This document shows positions 1 through 8,557 of a stretch of 64,000 bases of DNA, piece after piece. Source of the DNA: Gordonia hankookensis (GTDB lineage Bacteria > Actinomycetota > Actinomycetes > Mycobacteriales > Mycobacteriaceae); the NCBI RefSeq assembly GCF_014673215.1, contig NZ_JACWMS010000003.1:740579-804578 (forward strand). Reading direction: 5' to 3'. The notes under the pieces were generated by a model. That model saw only the letters and a program-made list of their open reading frames with translations. It had not been told where the DNA came from and ran no database searches. Position numbers and translations under genes: made by a program. The first letter of the stretch is position 1. Every line of letters starts with the position of its first letter.

Positions 1-63
1 TCGATCAGCGTCACCGACACCATCTCCGGAGCCTCGAACTCCATCGAGTTCGACGTCCAGTAG
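1..63 (+). CDS. 3' end of a truncated CDS
   Basis: The first 63 bases are an open frame of 20 codons (starting S-I-S-V-T-D-T, ending F-D-V-Q) closed by TAG at 61-63. It converges with the SDR gene that ends 21 bases later. Twenty residues are too few to assign a family, and the rest of the gene lies outside the window. The frame could be chance, but an uninterrupted, compositionally normal tail ending just before a convergent gene fits a real C-terminus. Confidence 0.4.
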   Translation, partial: SISVTDTISGASNSIEFDVQ

Positions 64-84
64 CCCGGCGCCGGCACACCGCCG

Positions 85-966
85 TCAGATCGGGAAACCG
101 ACGTCTGTCAGCTTCTCCGAGGTCGTCCACAGACCACCGCGGACGGCCTTGTCGTCGGCGCGCTTGTTGTAGCCGGAGATCCCGGGGGCTCCGCGACTGC
201 CGAACATCTGGGTGGGCCCGTAGAAGGTGCCGTTCGTGGCATCGGGGGACGTCGCGGCGTACAACGACGGCAGCGCCCCGGCAGCGGCCGACTGCGCGAA
301 GATCTTGTTCGACGCGTTCATGAACACGTCCTCGACGGTCCCCGACTTGCCTTGCAGTTCGGTTGCGGCATAACCGGGATGGGCGATCAGGGATGTCGTC
401 GCGGAACCTGCTGCGGCAAGTCGTACGGCCAGTTCCTTGCCGAACATGAGGTTGGCCATCTTGGAGTCGCCGTACGCCCGCCAGCGGCGATAACGTCGCC
501 TGTCCCAGTTGAGGTCCCCGAGGTCGATACGCCCCATCTGATGCATCCCCGATGACAGCGTCACGACCCGTCCGGTGATCTTCGGCAGGACCAGCGCGGT
601 CAACGCGAAGTGGCCGAGATGATTTGTGCCCATCTGCATCTCGAAGCCCTGCGCCGTGCGACCGAGCGGGATCGCCATCACTCCCGCATTGTTGATCAGC
701 ACGTCTGCGCCGGTGAGACCGTCGGCGAAGGCACGTACCGAGTCGAGATCGGCGAGGTCGAGTCGGGCCACGGTTGCCGCGGACCCTATCTCCCGCGCCA
801 CCACATCGGCCTTCTGGGCGTTACGGCACGCGAGGATCACCTCGGCGCCCGCCGCGGCCAGCGCCTTCGCGGTCTCCGCACCAAGACCGCTGTTGGCGCC
901 GGTGATGACCACCGTGCGTCCGGACTGATCCGGGATGTCCGATGTCGACCAACCACTCATGCTCAC
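85..966 (-). CDS. SDR family oxidoreductase (protochlorophyllide reductase/WW-domain oxidoreductase-like)
   Basis: A 293-residue short-chain dehydrogenase/reductase. The N-terminus carries the NAD(P) Rossmann motif TGANSGLG at about residues 22-29, then NNAG near residue 92 and the catalytic Y-x-x-x-K as YGDSK near residues 163-167. The length, the TGANSGLG variant and the long C-terminal tail fit the large actinobacterial group annotated as protochlorophyllide-reductase-like SDRs, whose substrates are mostly unknown; no chlorophyll role is implied. Two in-frame ATGs two codons apart (MSMSG) leave the start slightly uncertain. It is a single gene facing the fragment at 1-63, so context does not suggest a substrate. 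Confidence 0.85.
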   Translation of the reverse strand: MSMSGWSTSDIPDQSGRTVVITGANSGLGAETAKALAAAGAEVILACRNAQKADVVAREIGSAATVARLDLADLDSVRAFADGLTGADVLINNAGVMAIPLGRTAQGFEMQMGTNHLGHFALTALVLPKITGRVVTLSSGMHQMGRIDLGDLNWDRRRYRRWRAYGDSKMANLMFGKELAVRLAAAGSATTSLIAHPGYAATELQGKSGTVEDVFMNASNKIFAQSAAAGALPSLYAATSPDATNGTFYGPTQMFGSRGAPGISGYNKRADDKAVRGGLWTTSEKLTDVGFPI

Positions 967-1020
967 AACCCCCTGCTCGGCGAATGACGCGGTCCACGCT
1001 ATTGACGTTGCCGATGGCCG

Positions 1021-2742
1021 TCAACGATCGAGAAACCCGAACGGCAGACGCATCATCCCGGTCAGTCCCACGCGCCGTGCCGGCCGGAGCAGGCCCGAGA
1101 GCACGCCACCGACGGACGGGGTCGGCGGCTCGACGATCAGCGCCGCCGGGGCGAACACCTCCGTCGGCCGCGGCCGACCGCGCAATGTCCGGCTGCCGAC
1201 CGAACTCCACTCCTGCGCCTCATCTCCCGCAGCGCCGACGGCCGCATCACCGGCCAGAACCGGGACGGCGGATGTCTTCGCGAGTTCCGACAGCCGCGCG
1301 CACTCGTTGACCGGATCTCCGATGACGGTGTACTCGTAGCGCTGTTCGGCACCCACATTGCCCGCGAACGACATCCCGTAGGAGACCCCGATCCCCCACC
1401 GGACCGGCAGCTCTTCGAGCCGCACCGCCAGATCCCGCGCGGCCGCCAGCGCTTCGGCTGCCGGATCGTCGATGACGACCGGCACGCCGAACACCGCGAG
1501 TGCGGCGTCACCCTCGAATTTGTTGACGAACCCGGAATGACTGTCGACCACGTCGGCGACGATGGTGAAGAAGCTGTTCAGCAGTTTCACCGTGGCCTGC
1601 GGGTCCTGCTGGGCGGCAATCGACGTCGACCCCACGATGTCGACGAACAGCACACCGACGAGCGCGTTGGTACCGTGCATGCCGACCCCACGCTCGAGCG
1701 CGAGTTCGGCAACCGTGTCCCCGACGTGGCGGGCGAACAGTTCGCGCATGCGTTCGCGCTCGTCGAGTCCCTCCACCATCTCGTTGAAACCATGTTGCAG
1801 GACACCGAGTTCGGAGGAATCGTAGACCGCGACCTGGGCCGAGAGGTCGCCTCGCTCGACGCGTTCGACAGCTCGCCGCAGATCGACCAGCGGGTCCGCG
1901 ATGGCCCGGCCGACGAGGACCATCACGCGGGCGCCCGACGCCAGGCCGACGATGGCGAGTACCACCGTGGCCCAGTCGACCGGGCCGACGGCCGGCGGCA
2001 GCATCCCCGTCCACCGCCCGATGTTGATGATGAGCAGGCCGAGCATCGGGACCGCCGAGCTCACCGCCCAGACCGCGATCATCCTCGTCTGTACGCCGTG
2101 CATCACGTGCTGTGCAGGCGCGTCCTGCAAGGCGACCACGGACAACGGCCGGGCGGCCCGCTCGGCGAACACGTAGGTGATGCAGGAACTCGAGAAGCCC
2201 GCCAGCATGAATGCCACTGCGACACCCACCACGGTCTTCTCGGTGAGCTCGTTGGCGGTGAGCACATAGGACAGGACGGCCGCGGACCACGCGACCAGGG
2301 TGGTGATCACCTGATAGCCGGGGATGCGTTGCACGGCACGACGCCTGGCCCGGTCCGCGGGACGCCCGCTGACGAACCAGCGCAGCTGCGGGCGGAACAC
2401 CGAGAGTCCGAGGGCCACGTTGATGATCAGCCCGATGACGATGGCGATCACGACTGCGGGGAAGTTGGGGGCGCCGAGCGTGGTGTCGAAGTTGAGCTGG
2501 CCGCCGTTGAACGCGAGTTGCACGAGGAGGAAGGTCTCCACGCCGACGACGCAGTTCGTGATGCTGATCGCCAGAGCCGCCGCCGCAGTGGCCCACCGCG
2601 CCATCCGCGCGCGTTCGGTGGCGGTCAGGTCGGCCCAGTGCCGCGAGATCGGGGCGCTGATACGACCCCACAGCAATGAGCGCGCGTGGACTCCGCCCCA
2701 CGACCCGACGGTGTCGGACCAGGGGCCGCGTGGTCGCACCAT
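1021..2742 (-). CDS. Membrane-anchored class III adenylate cyclase with HAMP domain
   Basis: About 573 residues. An N-terminal membrane region with several hydrophobic segments (roughly residues 50-270) leads into a HAMP linker (around LVGRAIADPLVDLRRAVERV) and a C-terminal class III cyclase domain. Catalytic residues look intact: metal-binding Asp in FVDIVGST and in FEGD, the adenine-selecting Lys in NKFEGD with Asp in VIGDPVN, and the transition-state Asn and Arg in VNECAR. It should therefore make cAMP from ATP at the inner membrane. The architecture matches the mycobacterial Rv1318c-Rv1320c/Rv3645 group. I start at 2742 because GGGAGGT lies seven bases upstream; an upstream in-frame start at 2793 has no such site. 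Its trigger is unknown. Confidence 0.9.
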   Translation of the reverse strand: MVRPRGPWSDTVGSWGGVHARSLLWGRISAPISRHWADLTATERARMARWATAAAALAISITNCVVGVETFLLVQLAFNGGQLNFDTTLGAPNFPAVVIAIVIGLIINVALGLSVFRPQLRWFVSGRPADRARRRAVQRIPGYQVITTLVAWSAAVLSYVLTANELTEKTVVGVAVAFMLAGFSSSCITYVFAERAARPLSVVALQDAPAQHVMHGVQTRMIAVWAVSSAVPMLGLLIINIGRWTGMLPPAVGPVDWATVVLAIVGLASGARVMVLVGRAIADPLVDLRRAVERVERGDLSAQVAVYDSSELGVLQHGFNEMVEGLDERERMRELFARHVGDTVAELALERGVGMHGTNALVGVLFVDIVGSTSIAAQQDPQATVKLLNSFFTIVADVVDSHSGFVNKFEGDAALAVFGVPVVIDDPAAEALAAARDLAVRLEELPVRWGIGVSYGMSFAGNVGAEQRYEYTVIGDPVNECARLSELAKTSAVPVLAGDAAVGAAGDEAQEWSSVGSRTLRGRPRPTEVFAPAALIVEPPTPSVGGVLSGLLRPARRVGLTGMMRLPFGFLDR

Positions 2743-2811
2743 ACGGCCACCTCCCTGCCCAGCGGCGTAGTGCAAGCCTACCGAACGCCGCACTTGCGCC
2801 GACCACGGAAA

Positions 2812-2856
2812 CGGGAGCCGACGCCGCGCTCAGGTGTGGCGCGGCATCGGCTCCCG
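2812..2856 (-). terminator. Strong hairpin terminator after the YceI gene
   Basis: Arms at 2812-2829 and 2839-2856 pair over 17 of 18 positions (single mismatch at 2822/2846) around a 9-base loop. It lies 50 bases beyond the YceI stop and 70 bases before the cyclase start, both on the minus strand, so it probably ends YceI transcription. There is no T-run, which is common for actinobacterial terminators. Confidence 0.7.
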
Positions 2857-2905
2857 TCAGGAGTCGGCCGGAGATGGCTCCGGCGTCGAGGTCAGGAGAC
2901 CTGGA

Positions 2906-3454
2906 TCAGGCCGGCTGGCCTGCCTCGATCTCGAGGGTGATGGTGACCTTGTCACCGACGACGACGCCGCCGCCCTCGAGGGGCATCTCGATGTCGATTC
3001 CGAAGTCCTTGCGGTTGAGGACGGTCTTGGCCTCGAAACCAGCGACCGGGCCGTAGCCCATGCCCGGGCTCACGCCGTTGAACTCGAGCTCGAGCTCGAC
3101 GGTCTTGGTGACGCCGCGGAGGGTGAAGTCACCGGTGAGGACGTAGTCGTCACCCTTGGGAGCAACAGAAGTGGAGACGAAGGTGGCCTTCGGGAACTTC
3201 TCGGCGTCGAAGAAGTCGGCGGACTTGATGTGCCCGTCGCGCTGCTCGTTGCCGGTGGTGATCGAGGTGACGTCGATCTCGGCCTGCACGGCAGGCGTGC
3301 CGTCCTCGGCGATGGTGATGGTGCCGGAGAAGGTCTCGAAGTTTCCGCGGACCTTGCTCACCATGAGGTGCTTCACGGAGAAGGCGACGGCGGAATGCGA
3401 AGCGTCGATCGCCCAGGTGCCGGCGGCGATGGGAGCGGTTACGGCTGTGGTCAT
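2906..3454 (-). CDS. YceI-family lipid/isoprenoid-binding protein
   Basis: A 182-residue protein covering a whole YceI domain: it opens with GTWAIDASHSAVAFSVKHLM, the usual first strand with an HS pair, and continues with the typical F-x-G-T-I and DFTLRGVTK-type strands. YceI proteins form a lipocalin-like barrel that binds polyprenyl or other amphiphilic lipids. I see no signal peptide, so this copy is probably cytoplasmic, as is common in actinobacteria. The ATG at 3454 follows GGAGGATTTGTCACC, a clear ribosome site. It is a single gene with a strong terminator behind it. Confidence 0.9.
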   Translation of the reverse strand: MTTAVTAPIAAGTWAIDASHSAVAFSVKHLMVSKVRGNFETFSGTITIAEDGTPAVQAEIDVTSITTGNEQRDGHIKSADFFDAEKFPKATFVSTSVAPKGDDYVLTGDFTLRGVTKTVELELEFNGVSPGMGYGPVAGFEAKTVLNRKDFGIDIEMPLEGGGVVVGDKVTITLEIEAGQPA

Positions 3455-3583
3455 GGTGACAAATCCTCCAGGTGGACGTTGATCGTGTTCGGTCTGTCAG
3501 GGTGGGCCTTCTCGACCCAACACACCTTCAAACGGACCGCGGTCCGATTCCATTCCCGAATCGTGGAAAATTGTTCGAGAAAA

Positions 3584-4186
3584 TCATCGCCAGGCGAAAA
3601 CCGGCTGCTCAAAGCCGTCGACACGGGTGGATCTCCCCCGGAGAACGACCTCGGCGAACTGGTAGATGACTGCCGCCGTCGGCGCATGGACCAGGGCGCC
3701 GACGATCGGCAGCTGGATCACCGGGCGATCCGATTCGGGGATGGTGAGGAATCGAGGCTCGACCATCAGCTCATCGAGCGTGACGAAGAACAATTGGGCC
3801 ACCTCGTCCGGGCTCGGTGTCGGTTCGGCCTCGCCATCGGCCCAACAGACGACCGGCGTGATCACGAAGCCGGATCTGGTCGGGTAATCGTCGAGCATGC
3901 CGAGCACGGAGTCCGCGCCGAGATCCAGCCCGATCTCCTCCTGCGTCTCCCGCAGTGCCGCCGTCACGTGGTCTTCGCCCGGGTCGAGCCGTCCGCCCGG
4001 CAGCGCATACTGCGCGGCATGACGGCGCATCGTCGCGGGCCGCTTCATGAGCCAGATCCCCTGCTTGCCGGCCCGCTCCGCGATGATGATCGCGACCGCG
4101 GCCGGACGGGCTTCGGGCGACGACACCTCGCGGCGGCCCAGCCCGGCGATGCGGGTCGCGGCCAGTGTGCGTTCTGCGGTGATCAC
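3584..4186 (-). CDS. Nudix hydrolase, CoA-diphosphatase-like
   Basis: A 200-residue protein with a complete Nudix box: G, then E six residues on, then REtqEEiGL, spanning about residues 63-85 (core RETQEEIGL). Just before it, [20 protein letters not shown] resembles the UPF0035/NudL signature of coenzyme A diphosphatases (LLxxRxxxLRxHxGQxxFPGG), so cleavage of CoA or a related diphosphate is the most likely reaction; substrate remains inferred. Its start overlaps the stop of the upstream membrane protein by four bases (ATGA), so the two are probably co-transcribed and translationally coupled. Confidence 0.85.
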   Translation of the reverse strand: MITAERTLAATRIAGLGRREVSSPEARPAAVAIIIAERAGKQGIWLMKRPATMRRHAAQYALPGGRLDPGEDHVTAALRETQEEIGLDLGADSVLGMLDDYPTRSGFVITPVVCWADGEAEPTPSPDEVAQLFFVTLDELMVEPRFLTIPESDRPVIQLPIVGALVHAPTAAVIYQFAEVVLRGRSTRVDGFEQPVFAWR

Positions 4187-5265
4187 ACTCTCAGTTGATC
4201 ATGCTCGCCTGCCGCATCGGCCGCCTGGACTGCCAGTCCGAGGTGGTAGGTCATCACCGCGAGTGCGAAGAGCCCGATCGCGAGGTTGAGCAATGCGCCG
4301 AAGCCCTCCAACGCGAAGTCGACCAGCGCATTGGAGAGCGTGAAGACGAGCGCGGCGATGCGCAGCGACCGCAGCGGCCACACGCGTGTGGTCCGCCGGC
4401 GGGCGATCATCGCCGGAAGCGACAGCACCAGCGTCACCACGCCGCTGACCAGCAGGATCCACGTCGCGGTCTCGTTGCGGCTCAATTCGAGATAGATGTC
4501 GACATCGCCACGCCGCGTGCCGTCGAAGTAGAAGCTGAGACCGCCGACGATCACCGTGCCGACCGAACTGATCGTGAGCATCCACCCGAAGAACGTCACC
4601 CACCTCCGGCTCCGCAGGAATCCAGGGATCATCGCCGTGGCCCGATGACGCAGGCGCATCAGGCGGTCGGGCGAGTCGGCCCCGGTGTCGAGAAGTGCTC
4701 GCAGGTGACCGATCACGTCCGGGTCGGCACCTCGATCGGCGGCGAGGTCGAGGAAGTTCTCGGCCTGCTCACGCCTGCGATGCGGAAGTCCGTGTGCGAC
4801 GCCGTCGGCGACGATCGCCGCCGCATTCGCCAGCGCCTCCGCTTCTGAAGGCCGCTTGACGTCCCGGACGATCCGGCTGATCAGGAGGATCAGCACGACG
4901 AGGACGTACATGATCTCGGCGGACGGACCATAGAAGTAGTCGTTGTCCTTGGTCACGAACTTCCCGACCTCGTCGAGGAACAAGCCGAAACCGATGCCGC
5001 CCATGACGACCGCCACGATGCGCGGTGTCGCGCCGAGGAAGAGCCAGCCGGTGACCAATGCGAGCATCATCAGCGCACCGCCCCACAGCGCGTGTGCGAT
5101 GTGGAGCGTCCCGCCGCCGACCTGTGGATACCCGGTCAGCTGGAGATAGAGCCGCGTCACCAGGATGGTTCCGATGGCGAAGATCAGGAACCACTCGACC
5201 GCAGCGGTCCCGTAGATGCTGCGAACGATCACCGCGTTGGTGCGCGAATGTCGCGACTCGGTCAT
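4183..5265 (-). CDS. Multi-pass membrane protein of unknown function
   Basis: About 360 residues with roughly eight hydrophobic segments: two or three near the N-terminus, a pair around the motif [17 protein letters not shown], a soluble stretch of about 80 residues, then four more towards the C-terminus. The charged motif between helices looks conserved-family-like, but I do not recognise a named function. I place the start at 5265 (MTESRHSR) and not twelve codons earlier: the sequence before it has no ribosome site but does have a TACTTT hexamer five bases upstream, which would suit a leaderless transcript. It overlaps the Nudix gene by four bases. Confidence 0.65.
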   Translation of the reverse strand: MTESRHSRTNAVIVRSIYGTAAVEWFLIFAIGTILVTRLYLQLTGYPQVGGGTLHIAHALWGGALMMLALVTGWLFLGATPRIVAVVMGGIGFGLFLDEVGKFVTKDNDYFYGPSAEIMYVLVVLILLISRIVRDVKRPSEAEALANAAAIVADGVAHGLPHRRREQAENFLDLAADRGADPDVIGHLRALLDTGADSPDRLMRLRHRATAMIPGFLRSRRWVTFFGWMLTISSVGTVIVGGLSFYFDGTRRGDVDIYLELSRNETATWILLVSGVVTLVLSLPAMIARRRTTRVWPLRSLRIAALVFTLSNALVDFALEGFGALLNLAIGLFALAVMTYHLGLAVQAADAAGEHDQLRV

Positions 5266-5330
5266 GGTCGAAAGTATGGCGAGCCCGTAGGTCTGATCCA
5301 CCCCATTCGTCGCAATCCACCTTCACACCG

Positions 5331-5850
5331 TCACCGCGCGCTCCACCCGCCGTCCATCGGGTACGACGTCCCGGTCACCATCGCGGCGTCGTCGGAGGCC
5401 AGCCACGCAACCAGCGAACCGACCTACTCGGGCCGGACCAGTCGCTTGATCGAACTCTCGGTGAGCATCACCTTCTCGACGACCTCGTCCTCACCGAGCC
5501 CGTGGATGCGTGCCTGATCGGCGATCTGCTTGGCGACGAGTTCCGTCGCGACGTATCCCGGGTTGACGCAGTTGCTGGTGACTCCGAGCACGATCGTGGC
5601 GATCAGGTTGCCGACAGGGACACCCGCCTGCGGCCACGACGCCCAGAACGCCCGCGACCGGTTCGGACTGTGTTCGGCCACGAGCAGGACGGCCCCGCCC
5701 CATTCGCCGCCGACCGCGAAACCCTGAAGGAAGCGCAGCGCCACCAGCAGCGCGGGTGCGAGATAGCCGATCTGACCGAAGGTTGGTAGGCATCCCATCA
5801 GAAAGGTCGCGATCCCGACCAGGATCAAGCTGAGTTGCAGCAGCTCGAGG
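5331..5850 (-). pseudogene. Chimeric remnant: MFS transporter fragment joined to a 3-hydroxybutyrate dehydrogenase tail
   Basis: Reading from about 5850 down to 5570, the frame encodes the middle of an MHS-type MFS transporter ([16 protein letters not shown], then [10 protein letters not shown]). At the point reading LG/VTSN it switches without a break into the C-terminal part of a 3-hydroxybutyrate dehydrogenase ([25 protein letters not shown]). A TAG at 5424-5426 replaces the Gln of a PEQV motif; beyond it the same frame continues through MVTGTSYPMDGGW to the natural TGA at 5331-5333. Neither parent has its own start, so this is a scar of deletion or recombination between two genes, not a working protein. 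Confidence 0.8.
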
Positions 5851-5904
5851 CACTGCCCTGTCCGCTCGAACTCGGTTACCGCCTGGCGGTTTCCCGTGGC
5901 AGGT

Positions 5905-5981
5905 CGTACACAATTGCAGCGTGAGCGAGGGGCGACGACAATTATTGTCGCGGAACCCCGCTCAGGTTGCAGTTGTGTACG
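5905..5981. repeat. 77-bp near-palindrome (MITE-like or fused IS ends)
   Basis: The 38 bases at 5905-5942 are the reverse complement of 5944-5981 at about 30 of 38 positions, with a single-base centre at 5943. The outermost nine bases (CGTACACAA) and the innermost eight match perfectly. It sits between two sets of gene remnants. A back-to-back pair of decayed insertion-sequence ends or a miniature inverted-repeat element would look like this. I found no clear target-site duplication. Confidence 0.55.
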
Positions 5982-6086
5982 GAGTCAGTCCTCCAGGGTG
6001 GCGACGCGCTTTTTCTTCCGCCTCGACGTCGAAGTCGGCTTTCGACCAGTCGAGGTCCAGGCCTTCCAGAGCGTGGATGAGGAGTT
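5962..6086 (-). pseudogene. C-terminal remnant, possibly of a polyphosphate kinase 2
   Basis: Minus-strand frame reading LLIHALEGLDLDW, then SKADFDVEAEEKARR, closing with TGA at 5962-5964. The pattern HALE-x-LDL-x-W followed by ADFDVEAE recalls the C-terminal tail of some PPK2-family polyphosphate kinases. The match is from memory and short, so the family is tentative. There is no start or catalytic region; the homology ends where the LysR remnant begins on the other strand. The last residues run into the right arm of the near-palindrome. Confidence 0.3.
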
Positions 6087-6897
6087 CACACCACCGTCGC
6101 GCGGCGGATCGACGCCCTGGAGAAGGCTGTCGGCGCGCGAGTGCTGTCGCGTGGCGCGGCAGGATGGGAGCTCACCGACCTCGGCAGGCAGGCCTTCGCC
6201 GCGGGCGAGCAGATCGAGGGTGCCGTACGCCGGCTGTCCACCGACGTCGCCGGATCGCCATCGCTGAACGGGGTGGTCCGGATGTCGGCAACCGACGGCT
6301 TCTCCGCCTACCTCGCCGCCCCCGCTGCCGTCGCGGTCCGGCGCCGTCATCCGGGGGTGAGCGTCGAGATCGTCACCGCGACCCGGCTCGCGTCACAGAA
6401 TCGCACCGGCCTCGACATCGAGGTGGTGGTCGGCGAGCCGCACGTGCACCGGGCCGAAGCCATCCGCCTGGCGGACTACCGCCTCGGGCTCTACGCGTCT
6501 CGCACCTACCTGTCGGAGAACCCCGTCCCCGAGAGCGCCGACGACCTGACCGCGCATCCACTGATCTACTTCGTCGACGCCATGCTGCAGGTGGACGACC
6601 TCGATCTCGCCCGCACCCTGGTCCCCCCAGATGGCCGAATCGGTCACCTCCACAAACGTGTTCGTGCATGTGGAGGCCACCCGGTCCCATGCGGGTATCG
6701 GGCTCCTCCCCTGCTACATGGCCGACCGCCACGATGACCTCGTGCGCGTATTGCCCTCTGTGGGAGCACAGTTGACGTACTGGCTGGTGGCGAGGACCGA
6801 GGCGTTCCGTCGGCCGGAGGTGGCCGCGGTGGTGGACGCGATCCGCGCGCTGGTGGGTGTGCGGCGGGCGGAGTTGTTGGGCCGCACGATCAGTTGA
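6081..6897 (+). pseudogene. LysR-family regulator, 5'-truncated and frameshifted
   Basis: From 6087 the frame reads HTTVARRIDALEKAVGARVL, the second half of a LysR helix-turn-helix, followed by a full effector-binding domain. The first 30 or so residues are missing, and a TGA at 6078-6080 blocks the frame upstream. A second lesion is in the C-run at 6623-6628: six C give a nonsense continuation, whereas five would join LVP to QMAESVTSTNVFVHVEATRS and on to the normal end at 6897. Loss of the DNA-binding helix means it cannot work as a standard LysR protein even if the run length varies. Confidence 0.8.
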
Positions 6898-6966
6898 CGG
6901 GCCACGGTCGTCTCGTCCGCTGTCAGCGCGTCGATGGGATTGTGGCCATGCAGCGTGTCCGCCGAA

Positions 6967-8487
6967 CTACGCGCGTCCCGTGCTGCTCTCGACCTCCGAC
7001 ACGTTGATCTCCCGGCGCAGGATCTTGCCCGTGGCGCCCTTCGGCAGTTCCGGGAGGAACCAGACGTGGCGCGGGTATTTGTAGGCGGCGACGCGCTCCT
7101 TGACGAAGTCGACGAGCTCGCCTGGTTCGATGGCGGCTCCCGGCTTCAGTGCGACCGCGGCGCCGATCTCTTCACCGAGGGATTCATGCGCGATGCCGAC
7201 GACGGCGACTTCGGCGACCGCGGGATGCTCGTAGAGCACTTCCTCGATCTCTCGCGGGTACACGTTGTATCCGCCACGGATGATCAAGTCCTTCTTGCGG
7301 TCGACGATGAAGAAATAGCCGTCCTCGTCCACGGTCCCGATGTCGCCGGAGGCGAACCAGCCGTCCGCGTCGATGGCCGCAGCTGTGGCGTCGGGCTGAT
7401 TCCAGTAACCCTTCATGATGTTGTGGCCGGCGATCTGGATCTCGCCGGGCTCACCGATCGCGACCTGGTTCCCCTCGCCATCGACCGCCCTCATCCGGAC
7501 GCCCTCGATCGGCGTGCCGATCGAACCTGCCTTTCGCTCGCGGTCAGGATGGTTGAACGACGCGACCGGCGAGGTCTCCGACAATCCGTAGCCCTCCAGG
7601 ATGATGCATCCGAAGGTCTTCTCGAAGTCGTTGAGTACCTGAACGGGCAGCGACGCCCCACCCGATGCACAGGTCCGCAGGCTCGCGGTCGCCGATGGGC
7701 CGAACTCGCGCGCCACACCCAACATCGCCGCATACATCGTGGGAACGCCCAGGAACACGGTCACCCGGTCCCGCTCGATCACCTGTATTGCGGTACGCGG
7801 ATCGAATCTAGGGATGAGCGTCAAGGTCGCGCCGACAAGCACCGAGGTGTTCATCCCACAGGTGAGGCCGAACACGTGGAACAGCGGCAGACAACCCATG
7901 ACGACGTCGCCGAACTCGATCCTCAACAGGGTCCGCGCAGTCACCTCGCAGTTGAGCGCGAGCCCGCCGTGGGTGAGTTCGGCGCCCTTCGGCTTGCCGG
8001 TGGTGCCCGAGGTGTGCAGGATCACGGCGGTGTCGGAGTCCTCGCAATCGACGGGGCTCTGCTGAACCGGCAGGTCGGCGATCAGGTCGGCCAGACCCGC
8101 ATCGTCGACCAGCCACAACCGCCCACCCGCCACGTCGACGGCCGCGCGCGCCTCGTCGGCGAACACCGGCGTCGCGAACAGCGCCGACGCCCCGGTGTTG
8201 CTGAGGTAGAACTCGATCTCACGAGCCTTCAGCAGCGGATTCATCGGCACCGCGATCGCGCCGCGACGGAGAATCCCGTAGAACGCCAGCGCGAAGGCCG
8301 GTGTGTTGCCCAACATGATGCCGACCCGGTCCCCCGGCCCGATCCCCTCCCTTTCCAGCAGCGTCGCGATCCGCGCTGCGGCGGAGTCGAATTCGGTGTA
8401 GGTCAACGCTAAGTCGTTGCACCGCAAGGCGACTGTGTCGCCGTGATCGCGTGCCGTGGCAACGAGGTTCATGGAAAGGTTGGTCAT
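6967..8487 (-). CDS. Fatty-acid--CoA ligase (AMP-binding, FadD-type)
   Basis: A 506-residue ANL-superfamily adenylating enzyme: ATP + acid + CoA to acyl-CoA + AMP + PPi. It has the P-loop HTSGTTGKPKGAELTH, the adenine motif YGLSETSP, GDIGTVDEDGYFFIVDRKKD, the hinge GGYNVYPREIEE and the C-terminal lysine in GKILRREI. ATG 8487 is chosen because AGGAG lies seven bases upstream; the open frame runs on without coding character. It follows the pucR-type gene on the same strand and faces away from the aldehyde dehydrogenase/GMC pair, so it may activate the carboxylate those enzymes release. Chain length preference cannot be read from sequence. Confidence 0.9.
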   Translation of the reverse strand: MTNLSMNLVATARDHGDTVALRCNDLALTYTEFDSAAARIATLLEREGIGPGDRVGIMLGNTPAFALAFYGILRRGAIAVPMNPLLKAREIEFYLSNTGASALFATPVFADEARAAVDVAGGRLWLVDDAGLADLIADLPVQQSPVDCEDSDTAVILHTSGTTGKPKGAELTHGGLALNCEVTARTLLRIEFGDVVMGCLPLFHVFGLTCGMNTSVLVGATLTLIPRFDPRTAIQVIERDRVTVFLGVPTMYAAMLGVAREFGPSATASLRTCASGGASLPVQVLNDFEKTFGCIILEGYGLSETSPVASFNHPDRERKAGSIGTPIEGVRMRAVDGEGNQVAIGEPGEIQIAGHNIMKGYWNQPDATAAAIDADGWFASGDIGTVDEDGYFFIVDRKKDLIIRGGYNVYPREIEEVLYEHPAVAEVAVVGIAHESLGEEIGAAVALKPGAAIEPGELVDFVKERVAAYKYPRHVWFLPELPKGATGKILRREINVSEVESSTGRA

Positions 8488-8557
8488 CGCTGTACTCCTG
8501 GGGTTCGATGTCGTGAATGTCTCATGTTGTCGGGGGCCGGCGCACCGTCGGGGGTAC

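Noticed and set aside
2834..4198. Long plus-strand open frame (about 454 codons) spanning YceI and Nudix genes
   Set aside because: It is antisense to two clearly recognisable genes, has a Gly/Asp/Glu/Arg-rich composition typical of the mirror frame of high-GC genes, and no ribosome site or motif.
6934..8412. Plus-strand open frame of about 490 codons opposite the acyl-CoA ligase
   Set aside because: Mirror frame of an intact fadD-type gene; no domain, rich in Arg/Asp/Gln runs.
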